DNA of 64,000 nucleotides from Pseudomonadota bacterium (GTDB taxonomy: Bacteria > Desulfobacterota > Desulfobulbia > Desulfobulbales > CALZHT01): NCBI GenBank assembly GCA_018823135.1, contig JAHJJF010000068.1:1-64000 (forward strand). The letters are read 5' to 3'. Positions within the stretch are counted from its first letter, which is position 1, and each line of letters opens with the position of its first letter. The notes beneath the pieces were generated by a model. It was given only the letters and a program-made list of their open reading frames with translations. It had not been told where the DNA came from and did not search any database. The translations under genes and the position numbers were made by a program. Below, piece after piece: positions 35,535 through 45,713 of the stretch.

Positions 35535-36803
35535 TTAAAGAGGGAGTGTGAAAATAAATTTGCTGCCTTTGCCGACGGTACTTTCAACCCAGATTCTTCC
35601 CCGATGTGCATCTATTGCGAGTTTGCAGAAATAAAGCCCCAGGCCGGTGCCCAGAATAGCATTTTTCTTTTCAGTGATCCGGGCATATTTTTCAAAAATA
35701 ATCCGGGTTTTTTCTTCAGGAATACCAGGACCCTGGTCCTGCACATGGAACTCAAGTTGTTTCTTGTCTTGAACCTTTCTGCAGCCAACTTGAATTTTTG
35801 TTCCGGATAAAGAATATCCTATGCCATTGGTTAGCAGATTCTGCAGGACGCGCAGGATCAAATAACGATCAGCCTGGATTCTTGGAAGCGCTTCATTAAT
35901 TTCAAGGGTAAGCTCTATATTCTTAATAAGGGAAACGCCTTTTGAATTGGAAACTGATTCATTTAAAAGGCTTTCCACTTCAAGCTCTTCCTTGATGAGT
36001 TTCATTTTTCCGTCTTCGATCTTATCTATGCTCGCAAGGTTTGAAACCATGAGCACCGCTCTTTCGCAGCCGATTCGTGCTGATTCGAGAAACTCTGCAG
36101 ATTCTTTCGGAATCGTATAGGAAAGAATATCAAGATTGGCGACAATTTCCGAAAGCGGCGCTTTCAGGTCATGGATGAGAAGTTTGGAAAGCTCCGCCCT
36201 GGAAGCCTCCTGGTGACGCAGCTCCTGGTTGCGGGTTTTAAGGGTTTTTTGCTGTTTTTTGATCTCGGCGTTCAAATTCTGTTGAACCGCAAGCCAGAGA
36301 ACGACGCTGCTGAATTTTAGAAGATAGGAGATATCGTCCTGGAAAAAATCCTTATCAGCGGACTTATCAGTGACATTGATCACTCCGAGGATTTTATTTT
36401 CACTCATTATCGGGGCGGAAAGCAGGGAATTTTTTTTATATTCGCCTCGACGGGATTTGAATCTCGAGTCTTTCGATATGTCAGGGATGAAAAGGGGGGC
36501 CTGGAATTTTACGACCCAGCCGGCAACAGTGTTTGCGTCAAGCGCAAGACATCGGCCGATGAGTTCTGATTTGTTGGTTGCGATAATTTCCAGTTCTTTT
36601 TTTTTGTTAAGGATCATGATTGATCCTTGTTCGACGCCGAGATAATTCAGAATCAGCCGGAGGATTTCATCCATGCGGCTCTGGTATGAAAGTTTTTTGG
36701 TATTTATGACATTGATGATGCGCGAAATCGTTGCAAGCAGTTTTATCGCCATCTCCGGGTCTTTGGGAAGATCCGGCGGCCTGCTGGGATCAAAATCCTT
36801 CAT
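35535..36803 (-). CDS. GAF-domain sensor histidine kinase
   Basis: 422 residues, with no membrane helix, so it is cytosolic. A GAF domain spans about residues 30-170 (SIMILNKKKELEIIATNKS, NKILGVINVTDKS). A coiled coil of about 20 residues leads to the H box LLIHDLKAPLSEI with phospho-acceptor His211. The HATPase part has LTNGIGYS (N box), DQGPGIPEEK (G1) and GTGLGLYFCKLAID (G2). It is orphan in genomic terms, except for the receiver-TPR gene that follows and is the obvious target. Confidence 0.93.
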   Translation of the reverse strand: MKDFDPSRPPDLPKDPEMAIKLLATISRIINVINTKKLSYQSRMDEILRLILNYLGVEQGSIMILNKKKELEIIATNKSELIGRCLALDANTVAGWVVKFQAPLFIPDISKDSRFKSRRGEYKKNSLLSAPIMSENKILGVINVTDKSADKDFFQDDISYLLKFSSVVLWLAVQQNLNAEIKKQQKTLKTRNQELRHQEASRAELSKLLIHDLKAPLSEIVANLDILSYTIPKESAEFLESARIGCERAVLMVSNLASIDKIEDGKMKLIKEELEVESLLNESVSNSKGVSLIKNIELTLEINEALPRIQADRYLILRVLQNLLTNGIGYSLSGTKIQVGCRKVQDKKQLEFHVQDQGPGIPEEKTRIIFEKYARITEKKNAILGTGLGLYFCKLAIDAHRGRIWVESTVGKGSKFIFTLPL

Positions 36804-36981
36804 CGAACTCCTCTTGGGGTGAGTGCTGAAAGTTCAAAGCTGAAAGTAAAAGAATTAGCCGCAAAGTCGGGCCTCTCGCCCGGCGCTCAAACAAGCTGAT
36901 TCGTCACAGATAATATCATACCCTGATGCATGACGAAAGGGCAAAAGGGATCAGAGCGAAAGACGCCTGTCTGCCGTTAAG

Positions 36982-38535
36982 CTACTCCCATTCAATGGTG
37001 CTCGGGGGTTTTGAGGAGATATCATAGACCACACGATTAATGCCGCGGACCTCGTTGATGATCCTGTTTGAAATCCTGCCGAGCAGGTCGTAAGGTAATT
37101 TCGACCAGTCAGCGGTCATTGCATCAACACTGTCAACCGAGCGCAGGGCAACAACGTTTTCATAGGTGCGTTCATCGCCCATGACACCTACGGTCTGGAT
37201 CGGCAGCAGTACGGCAAACGACTGCCAGACTTTGCGGTAATACCCCGATTTCTTCATCTCTTCGAGGACGATTACATCAGCCTGCCTGAGAATATCAAGC
37301 CTTTCCTGGGTAACTTCGCCGAGTATTCTGATTGCCAGTCCGGGGCCTGGAAAAGGCTGCCTGAATATGGCTTCTTCGGGGAGCCCGAGTTCAAGGCCCA
37401 GGAGTCGAACTTCATCTTTGAACAGTTCGCGAAGCGGTTCGATGAGGTCGAGTTTCATGATGTCGGGCAGACCCCCGACATTGTGGTGGGACTTGATTAT
37501 GGCTGAAGGTCCCTTGACGGAAATGCTTTCAATGACATCAGGATACAGCGTGCCCTGGGCAAGGTATTTGATGTCGCCCAGTTTTTTGGCTTCTTCCTCA
37601 AAAATCTTGATAAAGCCGTAGCCAATGCTTTTGCGTTTTTTCTCAGGATCGCGTTCGCCGGCGAGTTCACCCATAAAGTAATCAACCGCATCGACGTGAA
37701 TGACGTTCAAGCCGGTTTTTTCTCTGAAGAAGTTCAGGACGCTTTCGGTTTCTCCGGTGCGCATCATGCCATTATTAACATAAACACAGATCAACTGGTC
37801 GCCGATGGCCCTATGGACAAGCGCTGCAGTAACCGAAGAATCAACACCACCGCTCAAAGCACAGATCACCCGGCCAGAGCCGACTTTTTTCTTGATTGCC
37901 GAAACCGTTGTTTCAATGAACGATTGCATGGTCCACTTTGGTTTGCAGTTGCATATTCCGAACATGAAATTTCGTAAAACATCAACACCGATCAAGGTAT
38001 GGACTACCTCCGGATGAAACTGGACTCCGACCAGTGGTTTTTTGGTATGACGGATGGCGGCGTGAGGGGAATGTTCGCTGACTGCGGATATTTCGAAACC
38101 CTCCGGCAGACTTTCAATTCTGTCGCCGTGGCTCATCCATACCTGGTATTCGGCGCGATTTTTTTCCATTCCGGCAAACAGTCCGTCGGTGAAATGCACT
38201 TCGAGTTCGGCCTTGCCGAATTCGCGCTTGAGAGCTTTTTCAACTTTGCCGCCAAGCTGCCTGGTCATAAGTTGGGCGCCGTAACAGATGCCCAGCACCG
38301 GAATGTCCAGCGAGAAAATTCCCGGATCGCTGATTGGCGCATCCTGGTCATAGACGCTTGAGGGGCCACCGGAAAGAACGATGCCGTTGGGGGCGATTTC
38401 CTTGATTTTCTCAAGAGTGATATTGTACGGATGAATTTCGCAATAAACTTTCTGCTCGCGGATTCGACGGGCAATAAGTTGTGTGGTCTGGGATCCGAAA
38501 TCAAGGATCAATATTTTTTCATCATGAATGGCCAA
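36982..38535 (-). CDS. guaA: GMP synthase (glutamine-hydrolysing)
   Basis: 517 residues. It aminates XMP to GMP with glutamine and ATP. The class-I glutamine amidotransferase domain has the nucleophile Cys84 in [13 protein letters not shown] and the His-Glu pair in [10 protein letters not shown]. The ATP pyrophosphatase P-loop is [14 protein letters not shown] near residue 228. The C-terminal dimerisation domain ends PPSTIEWE, the family terminus. guaB lies upstream in the same orientation, separated by palindromic repeats (224 bases). Confidence 0.97.
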   Translation of the reverse strand: MAIHDEKILILDFGSQTTQLIARRIREQKVYCEIHPYNITLEKIKEIAPNGIVLSGGPSSVYDQDAPISDPGIFSLDIPVLGICYGAQLMTRQLGGKVEKALKREFGKAELEVHFTDGLFAGMEKNRAEYQVWMSHGDRIESLPEGFEISAVSEHSPHAAIRHTKKPLVGVQFHPEVVHTLIGVDVLRNFMFGICNCKPKWTMQSFIETTVSAIKKKVGSGRVICALSGGVDSSVTAALVHRAIGDQLICVYVNNGMMRTGETESVLNFFREKTGLNVIHVDAVDYFMGELAGERDPEKKRKSIGYGFIKIFEEEAKKLGDIKYLAQGTLYPDVIESISVKGPSAIIKSHHNVGGLPDIMKLDLIEPLRELFKDEVRLLGLELGLPEEAIFRQPFPGPGLAIRILGEVTQERLDILRQADVIVLEEMKKSGYYRKVWQSFAVLLPIQTVGVMGDERTYENVVALRSVDSVDAMTADWSKLPYDLLGRISNRIINEVRGINRVVYDISSKPPSTIEWE

Positions 38536-38583
38536 CGTTGGTTCCTCATATAAGGTTTAACTAAATTTACACCCTAAGTTTGA

Positions 38584-38633
38584 AACATCTACGTTTTCGA
38601 AGTCTCACTTCGTTCGCGATCTGCGTAGATGTT
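38584..38633. repeat. Palindrome with nested hairpin between guaB and guaA
   Basis: AACATCTACG (38584-38593) and CGTAGATGTT (38624-38633) are perfect 10-bp arms. Inside, CGAAGT-CTC-ACTTCG forms a second perfect hairpin. The element is followed by the longer palindrome at 38655-38731. Confidence 0.6.
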
Positions 38634-38654
38634 GACTGATGGATTTGAACCGGA

Positions 38655-38731
38655 GAATATCGAACAAGGAATATCGAATGTCGAAGTGACTGATTAAACT
38701 TTATCATTCTGCGGTTCCTTGTTCGATATTC
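38655..38731. repeat. 17-bp perfect inverted repeat between guaB and guaA
   Basis: GAATATCGAACAAGGAA (38655-38671) recurs inverted and perfect at 38715-38731, with a 43-base loop. The submotif GAATATCGAA is itself repeated directly within the left arm region. It looks like a REP- or MITE-like element, or two converging copies of a short repeat. Confidence 0.7.
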
Positions 38732-38759
38732 GATATTTCCGGCTTCGCCGGCTTAAGGT

Positions 38760-40223
38760 TTAACCAAGACGATAGTTCGGCGCCTCTTTTGTAATAATAA
38801 CGTCGTGAACGTGGCTTTCCCTGAGGCCTGCCGCAGTTATTTTGACAAATTTAGCTTTTTTGCGCAGTTCTTCTATGTTTTTTGCGCCAACGTATCCCAT
38901 GCCCGAACGAAGTCCGCCCATGAGTTGATATATTGTTGTGGAAAGCGGCCCGCGATAGGGGACCTTTCCTTCAATGCCTTCCGGAACCAGCTTGGACTGA
39001 CTTTCAACCTCTTCCTGGAAATATCTGTCACTGCTGCCTTTTTTCATGGCTTCAATTGACCCCATGCCCCGATATCCTTTATAGGTCCTTCCTTGATACA
39101 GAAATGTATCCCCCGGGGTTTCATCGGTTCCGGCAAACAGGCTGCCGATCATAATGGAGTTGGCGCCGATGCCGATCGCCTTGGTAATATCGCCGGAATA
39201 CTTGATGCCGCCGTCGGCAATAATCGGGATCCCGTATTTGGCGGCTTTTTTTGCGCAGTTGCCGATGGCAGACATCTGCGGCACCCCGACACCGGCAACA
39301 ATCCTGGTGGTGCAGATCGAACCTGGGCCTACACCGATTTTTACACAATCCGCCCCAGCCTTGATAAGGGCCTCGAGGCCTTCTGGGGTAGCAATGTTTC
39401 CGGCAATCACCTGCAGATCCGGGAAGGCGCTTTTGATGTTCATGAGGGTCTTGATAACATTTTGAGAATGACCGTGGGCCGAATCAAGGGCGACAATGTC
39501 AACTTCAGCCTTGACCAGGCGTTCGACCTGGGCCATGTAATTGCCGCCGATGCCGATTGCCGCGCCCACTCGGAGGCGGCCAAGGTCGTCTTTTGCGGCA
39601 TTGGGATATTTGCGAATTTTTTCTAGATCTTTGATGGTAATAAGACCTTTAAGGTTGCCGTGCTCATCAACTACCAGAAGTTTTTCAATGCGGTGCTTGT
39701 GGAGCAGGGCCTTGGATTCCTCCAGAGTGATTCCCACATGAGCGGTGACCAGATTCTTGCTGGTCATGACCTCATGCACCTTGACCGTGAGGTCCGTAAC
39801 AAATCGAAGGTCGCGATTGGTGACAATGCCCACGAGTTTTGATTTACGCAAGACAGGGACACCGGATATCCGGTAATTCTGCATGATGGATTTTACTTCA
39901 CCGACGGTCTGGCCCTCCTCAACGGTCACCGGGTCCACCACCATGCCGGATTCAGATTTTTTGACCTTTATAACCTCGAGAATCTGGTCATCCACTGACA
40001 TGTTCTTGTGAATAATGCCTATGCCGCCTTCCCTGGCCATGGTTATTGCCGTGCGATGCTCGGTGACCGTGTCCATGGCCGCGCTCACCAGGGGGATATG
40101 GAGATTGATGGTTTTTGTCAGACGGGTGGAAAGATCTACTTCGGAAGGCAGAACCTTTGAAGCCTGTGGGATCAGGAGAAGATCATCAAAGGTGTATGCC
40201 TGTTCTATCTCATTTGCTATCAT
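38760..40223 (-). CDS. guaB: Inosine-5'-monophosphate dehydrogenase
   Basis: 487 residues. It oxidises IMP to XMP with NAD+, the first step toward GMP. The TIM barrel starts [13 protein letters not shown] and is interrupted by two CBS domains at about residues 95-205. The catalytic Cys loop is [18 protein letters not shown] near residue 300, and the mobile flap has [15 protein letters not shown] near 415. A GAAGGAG ribosome site precedes the ATG. guaA follows. CBS domains usually bind purine nucleotides and tune activity. Confidence 0.97.
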   Translation of the reverse strand: MIANEIEQAYTFDDLLLIPQASKVLPSEVDLSTRLTKTINLHIPLVSAAMDTVTEHRTAITMAREGGIGIIHKNMSVDDQILEVIKVKKSESGMVVDPVTVEEGQTVGEVKSIMQNYRISGVPVLRKSKLVGIVTNRDLRFVTDLTVKVHEVMTSKNLVTAHVGITLEESKALLHKHRIEKLLVVDEHGNLKGLITIKDLEKIRKYPNAAKDDLGRLRVGAAIGIGGNYMAQVERLVKAEVDIVALDSAHGHSQNVIKTLMNIKSAFPDLQVIAGNIATPEGLEALIKAGADCVKIGVGPGSICTTRIVAGVGVPQMSAIGNCAKKAAKYGIPIIADGGIKYSGDITKAIGIGANSIMIGSLFAGTDETPGDTFLYQGRTYKGYRGMGSIEAMKKGSSDRYFQEEVESQSKLVPEGIEGKVPYRGPLSTTIYQLMGGLRSGMGYVGAKNIEELRKKAKFVKITAAGLRESHVHDVIITKEAPNYRLG

Positions 40224-40649
40224 GTGAGGTCTCCTTCTTAATCAAAAGGGAAAAATAAAGCCTGGGCAAGGGTAAAAGGATGATACGGATACCGGAGCTC
40301 TTATCCTGCCCTCAGAAACAACCTGTGCCCTGAAAGCGGGCGACAAATCAAGGCAAGCTTTTATGGTACATTCATGTACTGTTTTTACAGGTTTTTTTCA
40401 ACAACTAGCTGTAAAAGTGTATTATTCTTTTATCTGACGCAATATAATTTTCAGATTGAAGCATAGAGGCCAAATTATTTTATGACTTCCTGTCATGCAC
40501 ACTTCGGGGCTGATCGATTCGCTGTTTCGGGCAAGGCGGCAAGCCGCCGGCAAAAAAAAATAAAATGCCGGGAAAATTGTTGAGGAGCACCTTCTTTTAT
40601 AAGGAATCGGCTGTAAACGGTCAAGCCGGAAAGGTTTTTCATGAACCCC
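40224..40649 (-). promoter_or_regulatory. guaB upstream region with palindromic site
   Basis: No gene in about 425 bases. The perfect inverted repeat GTACAT-TC-ATGTAC (40366-40379) lies about 145 bases upstream of guaB, next to a CTGT-AAAA-ACAG palindrome. This may be an operator overlapping the guaB promoter. Near 40530-40545 a GCGGC/GCCGC hairpin lies close to the end of the ppx-like gene. Confidence 0.4.
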
Positions 40650-41612
40650 TCAACGGGAGAAGCAGCAGTAATCTCCTTTAAGGCCGCTCAGTAAAATTCC
40701 TTCCAGTAACCCTGCATCACTGATTATTATTCCGGGAGCGTGTATGAAGTCAATTATTGATTGATAAATCATCAATCCGGCAATAATGATTTCTCCACGG
40801 TTTTTATCAAGCCCCGGCAGCCTGTTTCGTTCAGCCGCTGCAAGCCGAGTCAGCCGGTGTTCAAGCCGTTGGAGATTTTCAGAAGTTAAAAAATGATTCT
40901 GGACAAGTTTTTCATTATAAGCTTCAAGTTCAAGATCCAGGGCCGCAAGGGCCGTTGCCGTACCCCCTGAGGCAAGGAGGGTCAAATTCTGTTTTTCAAA
41001 TGAAAGAATCCTGAACCCTTGCCGCAAAACCCTGGTTATATGTGCTGCGGCTTTTTTCAGCTCTTCAGGATTCGGTGGATCGCTTAAAAGAAATTCTTCC
41101 GTTACTGAAACCGCACCAAGGTTCAGGCTTATTGCACAAGGACTATCGTCGAGGTGTGAATCGAGCACCAGCTCGGTACTTCCGCCTCCTGCATCAATAT
41201 ATAATCTCGGGTTATCGTCAGTTCCGGGGGGAAACCCCCAGGCACCCTGGTAGCTGAGAAGGGCCTCTTCTTCACCACTTAAAACAGTCAATTCGCAACC
41301 GGTTATTCGAGTCGCCCGGGAGATGAACAGGGCAGCGTTGTCGGCGTTCCGCAAAGCAGCGGTGCCGCACATCCTGCAGGATGATATATTGTATTTTTGT
41401 AATAGCAGATTAAAATCAGACAGGGCATCAAATGCCCGGCACATCGCCTGGTCAGAAAGATTACCTCCCCGGGAGAGCCCCTGGGCAAGACGCACGGATA
41501 TGAGTTTTTTTTCAAGGGGAATAAGGTGGTTTTCTTTGACTTCGGCAATCAGCAGCCTGAAACTGTTTGAGCCGAGATCGATTCCAGCGGCTATATTCAT
41601 TTGGTTTGGCAT
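40650..41612 (-). CDS. Ppx/GppA family exopolyphosphatase or guanosine pentaphosphatase
   Basis: 320 residues with the actin-like ASKHA fold of this family. It begins AAGIDLGSNSFRLLIAEV, contains DNPRLYIDAGGGSTELVLDS near residue 138 and LASGGTATALAALDLEL near 217. The length fits the shorter Ppx/GppA form without the C-terminal HD-like domain. Enzymes of the family remove terminal phosphate from polyphosphate or convert pppGpp to ppGpp. The two cannot be told apart here. Confidence 0.9.
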   Translation of the reverse strand: MPNQMNIAAGIDLGSNSFRLLIAEVKENHLIPLEKKLISVRLAQGLSRGGNLSDQAMCRAFDALSDFNLLLQKYNISSCRMCGTAALRNADNAALFISRATRITGCELTVLSGEEEALLSYQGAWGFPPGTDDNPRLYIDAGGGSTELVLDSHLDDSPCAISLNLGAVSVTEEFLLSDPPNPEELKKAAAHITRVLRQGFRILSFEKQNLTLLASGGTATALAALDLELEAYNEKLVQNHFLTSENLQRLEHRLTRLAAAERNRLPGLDKNRGEIIIAGLMIYQSIIDFIHAPGIIISDAGLLEGILLSGLKGDYCCFSR

Positions 41613-41764
41613 TGCTTCTGCTTAATGATTGATATATTATGCCTTGCCGGCGATAAACCGGAATAAAACCCGGGAAAGAAACAAAACAAGCCTATACGTA
41701 TTGCAAATGTTCCCCCATAATAATGCATGGGATCAGATTCTAAACAGAAAAACAGTATAACGAT

Positions 41765-42376
41765 ATGATTTTAAATATTAACCCGGATAATCCCCAACCG
41801 CGTCTTATAAGTCAGGCGGTGGAGTGTCTGAGGCGCGGGGGCGTCATTTGCTATCCAACCGATACGGTGTACGGCATCGGTTGCGATATATTTAATCAGA
41901 AGGCCATAAAAAGAATCTATCAGATCAAGAGAAGGCCGAAAACCAAACCGTTCAGTTTCATGTGTTCCAGCCTGAAAAATGTAAGTGATTACTGTTATAT
42001 ATCGAATTCCGCGTATCGGATTATGAAAAAGAATCTTCCCGGGGCATATACCTTTATTCTGCCGGCGGCAAAGATTGTTCCCAAAATACTGACCACCAAA
42101 CAGAAGACCGTGGGTATCAGAGTTCCTGATAATAATATCTGCCGAGAACTCATCGAAGCCCTGGGAAATCCGATTCTGACAACAAGTGCGGTTACCGAAG
42201 ATGAGGACAGGCCTTTGTCCGAGGCTTTTGAAATTGAGGATAAATTGGGTCGGCAGGTTGATTTTGTTATCGACGGCGGGTCTCTCTTTCCTGAACCGTC
42301 AAGCATAATATCTCTAGTGGAGGATTATCCGGTTGTCCTGCGGAACGGCAAGGGGGACATCGGACCCTTCATCTAG
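41765..42376 (+). CDS. L-threonylcarbamoyladenylate synthase (Sua5/YciO/YrdC family)
   Basis: 203 residues. It makes threonylcarbamoyl-AMP from Thr, bicarbonate and ATP for the t6A37 modification of tRNAs reading ANN codons. The YrdC motifs are CYPTDTVYGIGCDIFN near residue 36 and RRPKTKPFSFMCSSL near 57, with the SSL end of the ATP site. The C terminus SIISLVEDYPVVLRNGKGDI is standard. It lacks the Sua5 C-terminal domain. It ends in TAG. Confidence 0.9.
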   Translation: MILNINPDNPQPRLISQAVECLRRGGVICYPTDTVYGIGCDIFNQKAIKRIYQIKRRPKTKPFSFMCSSLKNVSDYCYISNSAYRIMKKNLPGAYTFILPAAKIVPKILTTKQKTVGIRVPDNNICRELIEALGNPILTTSAVTEDEDRPLSEAFEIEDKLGRQVDFVIDGGSLFPEPSSIISLVEDYPVVLRNGKGDIGPFI

Positions 42377-42570
42377 GAAGCTTTTTTGGGTTTTTTCCGT
42401 AAACTCCCCAGAAAAAAATTTCATGACCTGAAAAGGATCGGTAAAATAAACTTGTCACAAACGTTATTGGTGATGAAATCGAAGAAAGACTTATTCCATC
42501 GGGTTATTGCGTTGAAACAAGTTGATTTGCTGGGGGGACCCTGAGGTTACAGCGGCATTTCAATATTCAA

Positions 42571-42858
42571 TCATTTATGATTTTTTACCAAAGGGTCTTT
42601 GAGGGATTTGCTCATTGTGAAGTTAAGGGTTTTGCGCGGTGGAATATGCATTACCTTGCTGGTCTTTGGATTTTTAGTGGTCCGTTCTTTTCGTTGACGG
42701 ATTGAAAAACTGCCAAAACCCCTGATTTCCACTCTGCGGCCTTTGGACAATGCATCTGCGATGCTATCCAGTATAATATCAAGTGCTTGCCTGACGTCTT
42801 TTTTCAGAAAGCCACCCAGTTCTTCGGATACTTCGTTAATTAAATCACGTTTCAACAT
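42571..42858 (-). CDS. HU/IHF family DNA-binding protein (IHF subunit-like)
   Basis: 95 residues. It starts MLKRDLINEVSEELGG and has the DNA-binding arm signature GFGSFSIRQRKERTTKNPKT near residue 47, ending with PPRKTLNFTMSKSLKD. HU and IHF dimers bend DNA and organise the nucleoid; IHF helps sigma-54 promoters. The position after rpsA-sppA matches the usual place of the IHF beta gene in related bacteria, which favours IHF-beta, but HU cannot be ruled out. Confidence 0.9.
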   Translation of the reverse strand: MLKRDLINEVSEELGGFLKKDVRQALDIILDSIADALSKGRRVEIRGFGSFSIRQRKERTTKNPKTSKVMHIPPRKTLNFTMSKSLKDPLVKNHK

Positions 42859-42924
42859 TAAATCACTCTCTATTGTTTGCGATATGCAACACCTTGAGCG
42901 TTACCAAACAAGGGGCTGCGTTTA

Positions 42925-43857
42925 TTAATTTTGAGGCTGAAAGGTCAATTCATAGGAAAGAATCGGTGAGATATTGATAAAGCGATTTGTAAGCGTTTGT
43001 CCGGTCTCACCTGCCAGAAGCGTCAGCAAAGAGAATTTTTTTTCTTTTGGAAAAATGAGATGCGGTGTTTCCGATGGGAGACCTGCAAGGGTTGCAGCGA
43101 GTTTTATCGCATCTGCAAAATTTCCGAAATCATCAATCAGACCAAGATCTTTCGCCTGCTCGCCTGAGTAAATACGACCGTCGGCGAGTTTTCGAACAAC
43201 CTCCGGGGCAAGGGCGCGGCTTTTGGCAATGTCATTGATAAACTGCTCATGCACATTGTCGATAAGCGCCTGGAGGATATTTCTTTCCTCCGCGGTCATC
43301 GGTCTTGTGGCTGAGCCGATGTCCTTATTGGCACCGCTTTTAACAACTTCGCTTTTATACCCTATTTTTTCAAAAAGATTTTCCAGATTGGGAAACTTAA
43401 TTATAACGCCGAGGCTGCCGGTAAGCGTCCCTGGATTTGCAATAATTTTTTGCGCGCCGAGAGAGGCGTAATAGGCTCCTGATGCAGCCATCGAGCCCAT
43501 GGAAACGATAACAGGTTTGATGCCGTTGGTGCGTTTGATTTCCGTAAATATTTCTTGGGAAGCACCAACAGCACCACCCGGGCTGTCAACTCTGAGGATT
43601 ATTGCCTTGACTCTGCTGTTCTTTTGAAAGGCCGCAAGGTCGGTGACAATTTCCTCAGAGGAAGTAATAATACCTTTAAGCTCAATAACGCCGATACCAT
43701 CTGTTTTACTGAAGAGTTCTGAGTTTTCCGAACTTCCCAGGGCGGAGATGAAGAAAATTATCCCAGCCCAGAAGAGAAAAAATATCGCTCCAAGCATTAG
43801 AATGCCCAGTAAAATAGGGTGGTCTCGGCGGAATGATCGCACGGCCTTGGCTCTCAA
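42925..43857 (-). CDS. sppA: Signal peptide peptidase SppA, short form
   Basis: 310 residues. An N-terminal membrane helix (residues 13-38) anchors the protein with the catalytic part outside. The catalytic Ser is in MGSMAASGAYYASLGAQ near residue 125 and the Lys in the YKSEVVKSGANKDIGS region near 177. LRVDSPGGAVGASQEI near 87 is also typical. This short SppA (about 300 residues) works as a tetramer or octamer that degrades cleaved signal peptides. It follows rpsA by 9 bases and precedes the IHF-like gene. Confidence 0.92.
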   Translation of the reverse strand: MRAKAVRSFRRDHPILLGILMLGAIFFLFWAGIIFFISALGSSENSELFSKTDGIGVIELKGIITSSEEIVTDLAAFQKNSRVKAIILRVDSPGGAVGASQEIFTEIKRTNGIKPVIVSMGSMAASGAYYASLGAQKIIANPGTLTGSLGVIIKFPNLENLFEKIGYKSEVVKSGANKDIGSATRPMTAEERNILQALIDNVHEQFINDIAKSRALAPEVVRKLADGRIYSGEQAKDLGLIDDFGNFADAIKLAATLAGLPSETPHLIFPKEKKFSLLTLLAGETGQTLTNRFINISPILSYELTFQPQN

Positions 43858-43866
43858 ATAATCGGG

Positions 43867-45648
43867 CTATTTATCTTCTTCCGTATCTGCTTCGGCGGCG
43901 GCAGTCACCTGCTCGGCTTCAGCTGCTGTATCTTTATTCTCAAGTTCTTCTTTCAACAAGTCGCCGAGCGTTGAAGGCCCGCTGCTGGCCTGTTTTTTCT
44001 TGTAGTCGCTTATATCACCTTTGTCGGAATCTTCAGTGAGCGCCTTGATTGAAAGACCGATCTTTCTGTCCTTGGCGGAAACGTTGATAACCTTGGTTTC
44101 AATGGTGTCACCGATATTATACATGCCCACCGGAGTATTGACCTTATCTTTACTGATTTCAGAGACGTGAACCAGGCCTTCAATGCCTTCTTCCACTTCT
44201 ACGAAAATACCGAAATCAGTGACATTGGTAATTTTACCTTCCACCTTGGAGCCGATGGGGTATTTTTCAATGGCTTTCTGCCATGGATCTGGTTCGAGCT
44301 GCTTGATGCCAAGAGAGAACCGCTCATTTTCGCGATCGATTTTCAAGACAACGGCCTGGATTGTTTCGCCTTTGGCGTATTTTTCCGTGGGATGTTTGAT
44401 TCGTTCGGTCCAGGAGAGGTCGGATACATGGATAAGTCCGTCAATGCCTTCTTCGATGCCGATAAAGACGCCGAAGTCGGTAATGTTCTTGATTTTCCCC
44501 TCAATGATCGAACCCACCGGATAGTTTTCTGAAACAAGATCCCATGGATTGGGCTGCAGTTGTTTCATGCCGAGAGAAATACGTTTGGCATCAACATCGA
44601 TGTTTAAGACGACGACTTCAATTCCATCGCCGACTCCGACTATTTTAGATGGATGGCGGGTCTTTTTGGACCAGGACATTTCCGAAACGTGGATGAGTCC
44701 TTCAACGCCTTCTTCAAGTTCGGCAAATACACCATAGTCAGTGATGCTTACGACTTTACCGGTTGTTTTGGAGTTAAGCGGGTATCTTTCCGTAACAGTT
44801 GTCCATGGGTCGGGTTTGAGCTGTTTGACACCCAGGGAAACTTTGTCAGCCTCTTTATCGTATTTGAGGACCTTGACATCGATTTCTTCGCCAACCTTGA
44901 AAAGTTTCGACGGGTGGGAAACGCGGCCCCAGGAAAGATCGGTGATATGGCAGAGTCCGTCCATGCCGCCCAGATCGATAAATATACCGTAATCCGTAAT
45001 GTTGGTAATTTTCCCTTTGATAATTGCGTTTTCTTCAAGAGAGGAGCGCATCTCATCGCGAAGCTGGCTTCTTTCTGCTTCAAGAATCGCCCGCCTGGAG
45101 ATTACGACATTGTTTCTCTTTCTATTATATTTGAGGACCTTGAACTCAAAGGTTTTGCCGATGAGGGAATCAAGGTCTTTTACCGGACGTAAGTCAATCT
45201 GAGAATACGGAAGGAAAGCGGGTACACCGATATCAACAGAAAGTCCGCCTTTGACTCGGTTGTCGATTCGACCCTGAATGGTTTTATCTTCTTCCTGTAT
45301 TTTAGCAATATCTTCCCAGACTTTGATGCCGATAGCTTTTTCGCGTGACAGACGCAGACCACCTTCGGCTTCACGTTTTTCTACGAAGACATCGAAAGTA
45401 TCACCGATTTTTATATCGGCATCAACTCCTTCGGTTCTGAATTCAGAAACCGAAATGTTGCTTTCAGATTTGTCGCCGATGTCAACCACGACAAAATCTT
45501 TGTAGATACTGATTACCGTGCCAAGGACAACCTCGCCAACCGAAGCGACTTTGATGCTATCCTCAAAAAGTTCGGCAAAGCTCATGCCGTCGGTTGATGT
45601 TACGCTGCTGTCTTCCTGCTGTTTTGTGTTTGTTTCGTTGGTTACCAT
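43867..45648 (-). CDS. rpsA: 30S ribosomal protein S1
   Basis: 593 residues with six S1 RNA-binding domains. The first two (GEVVLGTVISIYKDFVVVDI, GRIDNRVKGGLSVDIGVPAF) are the diverged, ribosome-binding ones. The last four are of the type ITDYGIFIDLGGMDGLCHIT, ITDYGVFAELEEGVEGLIHV, ITDFGVFIGIEEGIDGLIHV and VTDFGIFVEVEEGIEGLVHV. S1 helps load mRNAs lacking strong Shine-Dalgarno sites. The ATG at 45648 has GGAGG 9 bases upstream; the longer reading to 45747 would include the promoter, so I reject it. The C-terminal tail is Ala/Glu-rich. Confidence 0.97.
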   Translation of the reverse strand: MVTNETNTKQQEDSSVTSTDGMSFAELFEDSIKVASVGEVVLGTVISIYKDFVVVDIGDKSESNISVSEFRTEGVDADIKIGDTFDVFVEKREAEGGLRLSREKAIGIKVWEDIAKIQEEDKTIQGRIDNRVKGGLSVDIGVPAFLPYSQIDLRPVKDLDSLIGKTFEFKVLKYNRKRNNVVISRRAILEAERSQLRDEMRSSLEENAIIKGKITNITDYGIFIDLGGMDGLCHITDLSWGRVSHPSKLFKVGEEIDVKVLKYDKEADKVSLGVKQLKPDPWTTVTERYPLNSKTTGKVVSITDYGVFAELEEGVEGLIHVSEMSWSKKTRHPSKIVGVGDGIEVVVLNIDVDAKRISLGMKQLQPNPWDLVSENYPVGSIIEGKIKNITDFGVFIGIEEGIDGLIHVSDLSWTERIKHPTEKYAKGETIQAVVLKIDRENERFSLGIKQLEPDPWQKAIEKYPIGSKVEGKITNVTDFGIFVEVEEGIEGLVHVSEISKDKVNTPVGMYNIGDTIETKVINVSAKDRKIGLSIKALTEDSDKGDISDYKKKQASSGPSTLGDLLKEELENKDTAAEAEQVTAAAEADTEEDK

Positions 45649-45684
45649 TAAGACATTCCTCCTTCCAGTAGTATAGAAAGCGGT

Positions 45685-45713
45685 TATATACCAGAGACGG
45701 TGATCAAATACAA
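45685..45713 (-). promoter_or_regulatory. Candidate sigma-70 promoter of rpsA
   Basis: On the minus strand TTGTAT (45713-45708) and TATATA (45690-45685) are exactly 17 bases apart, about 37 bases before the rpsA ATG. The remaining sequence up to 46053 is gene-free. Confidence 0.5.
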
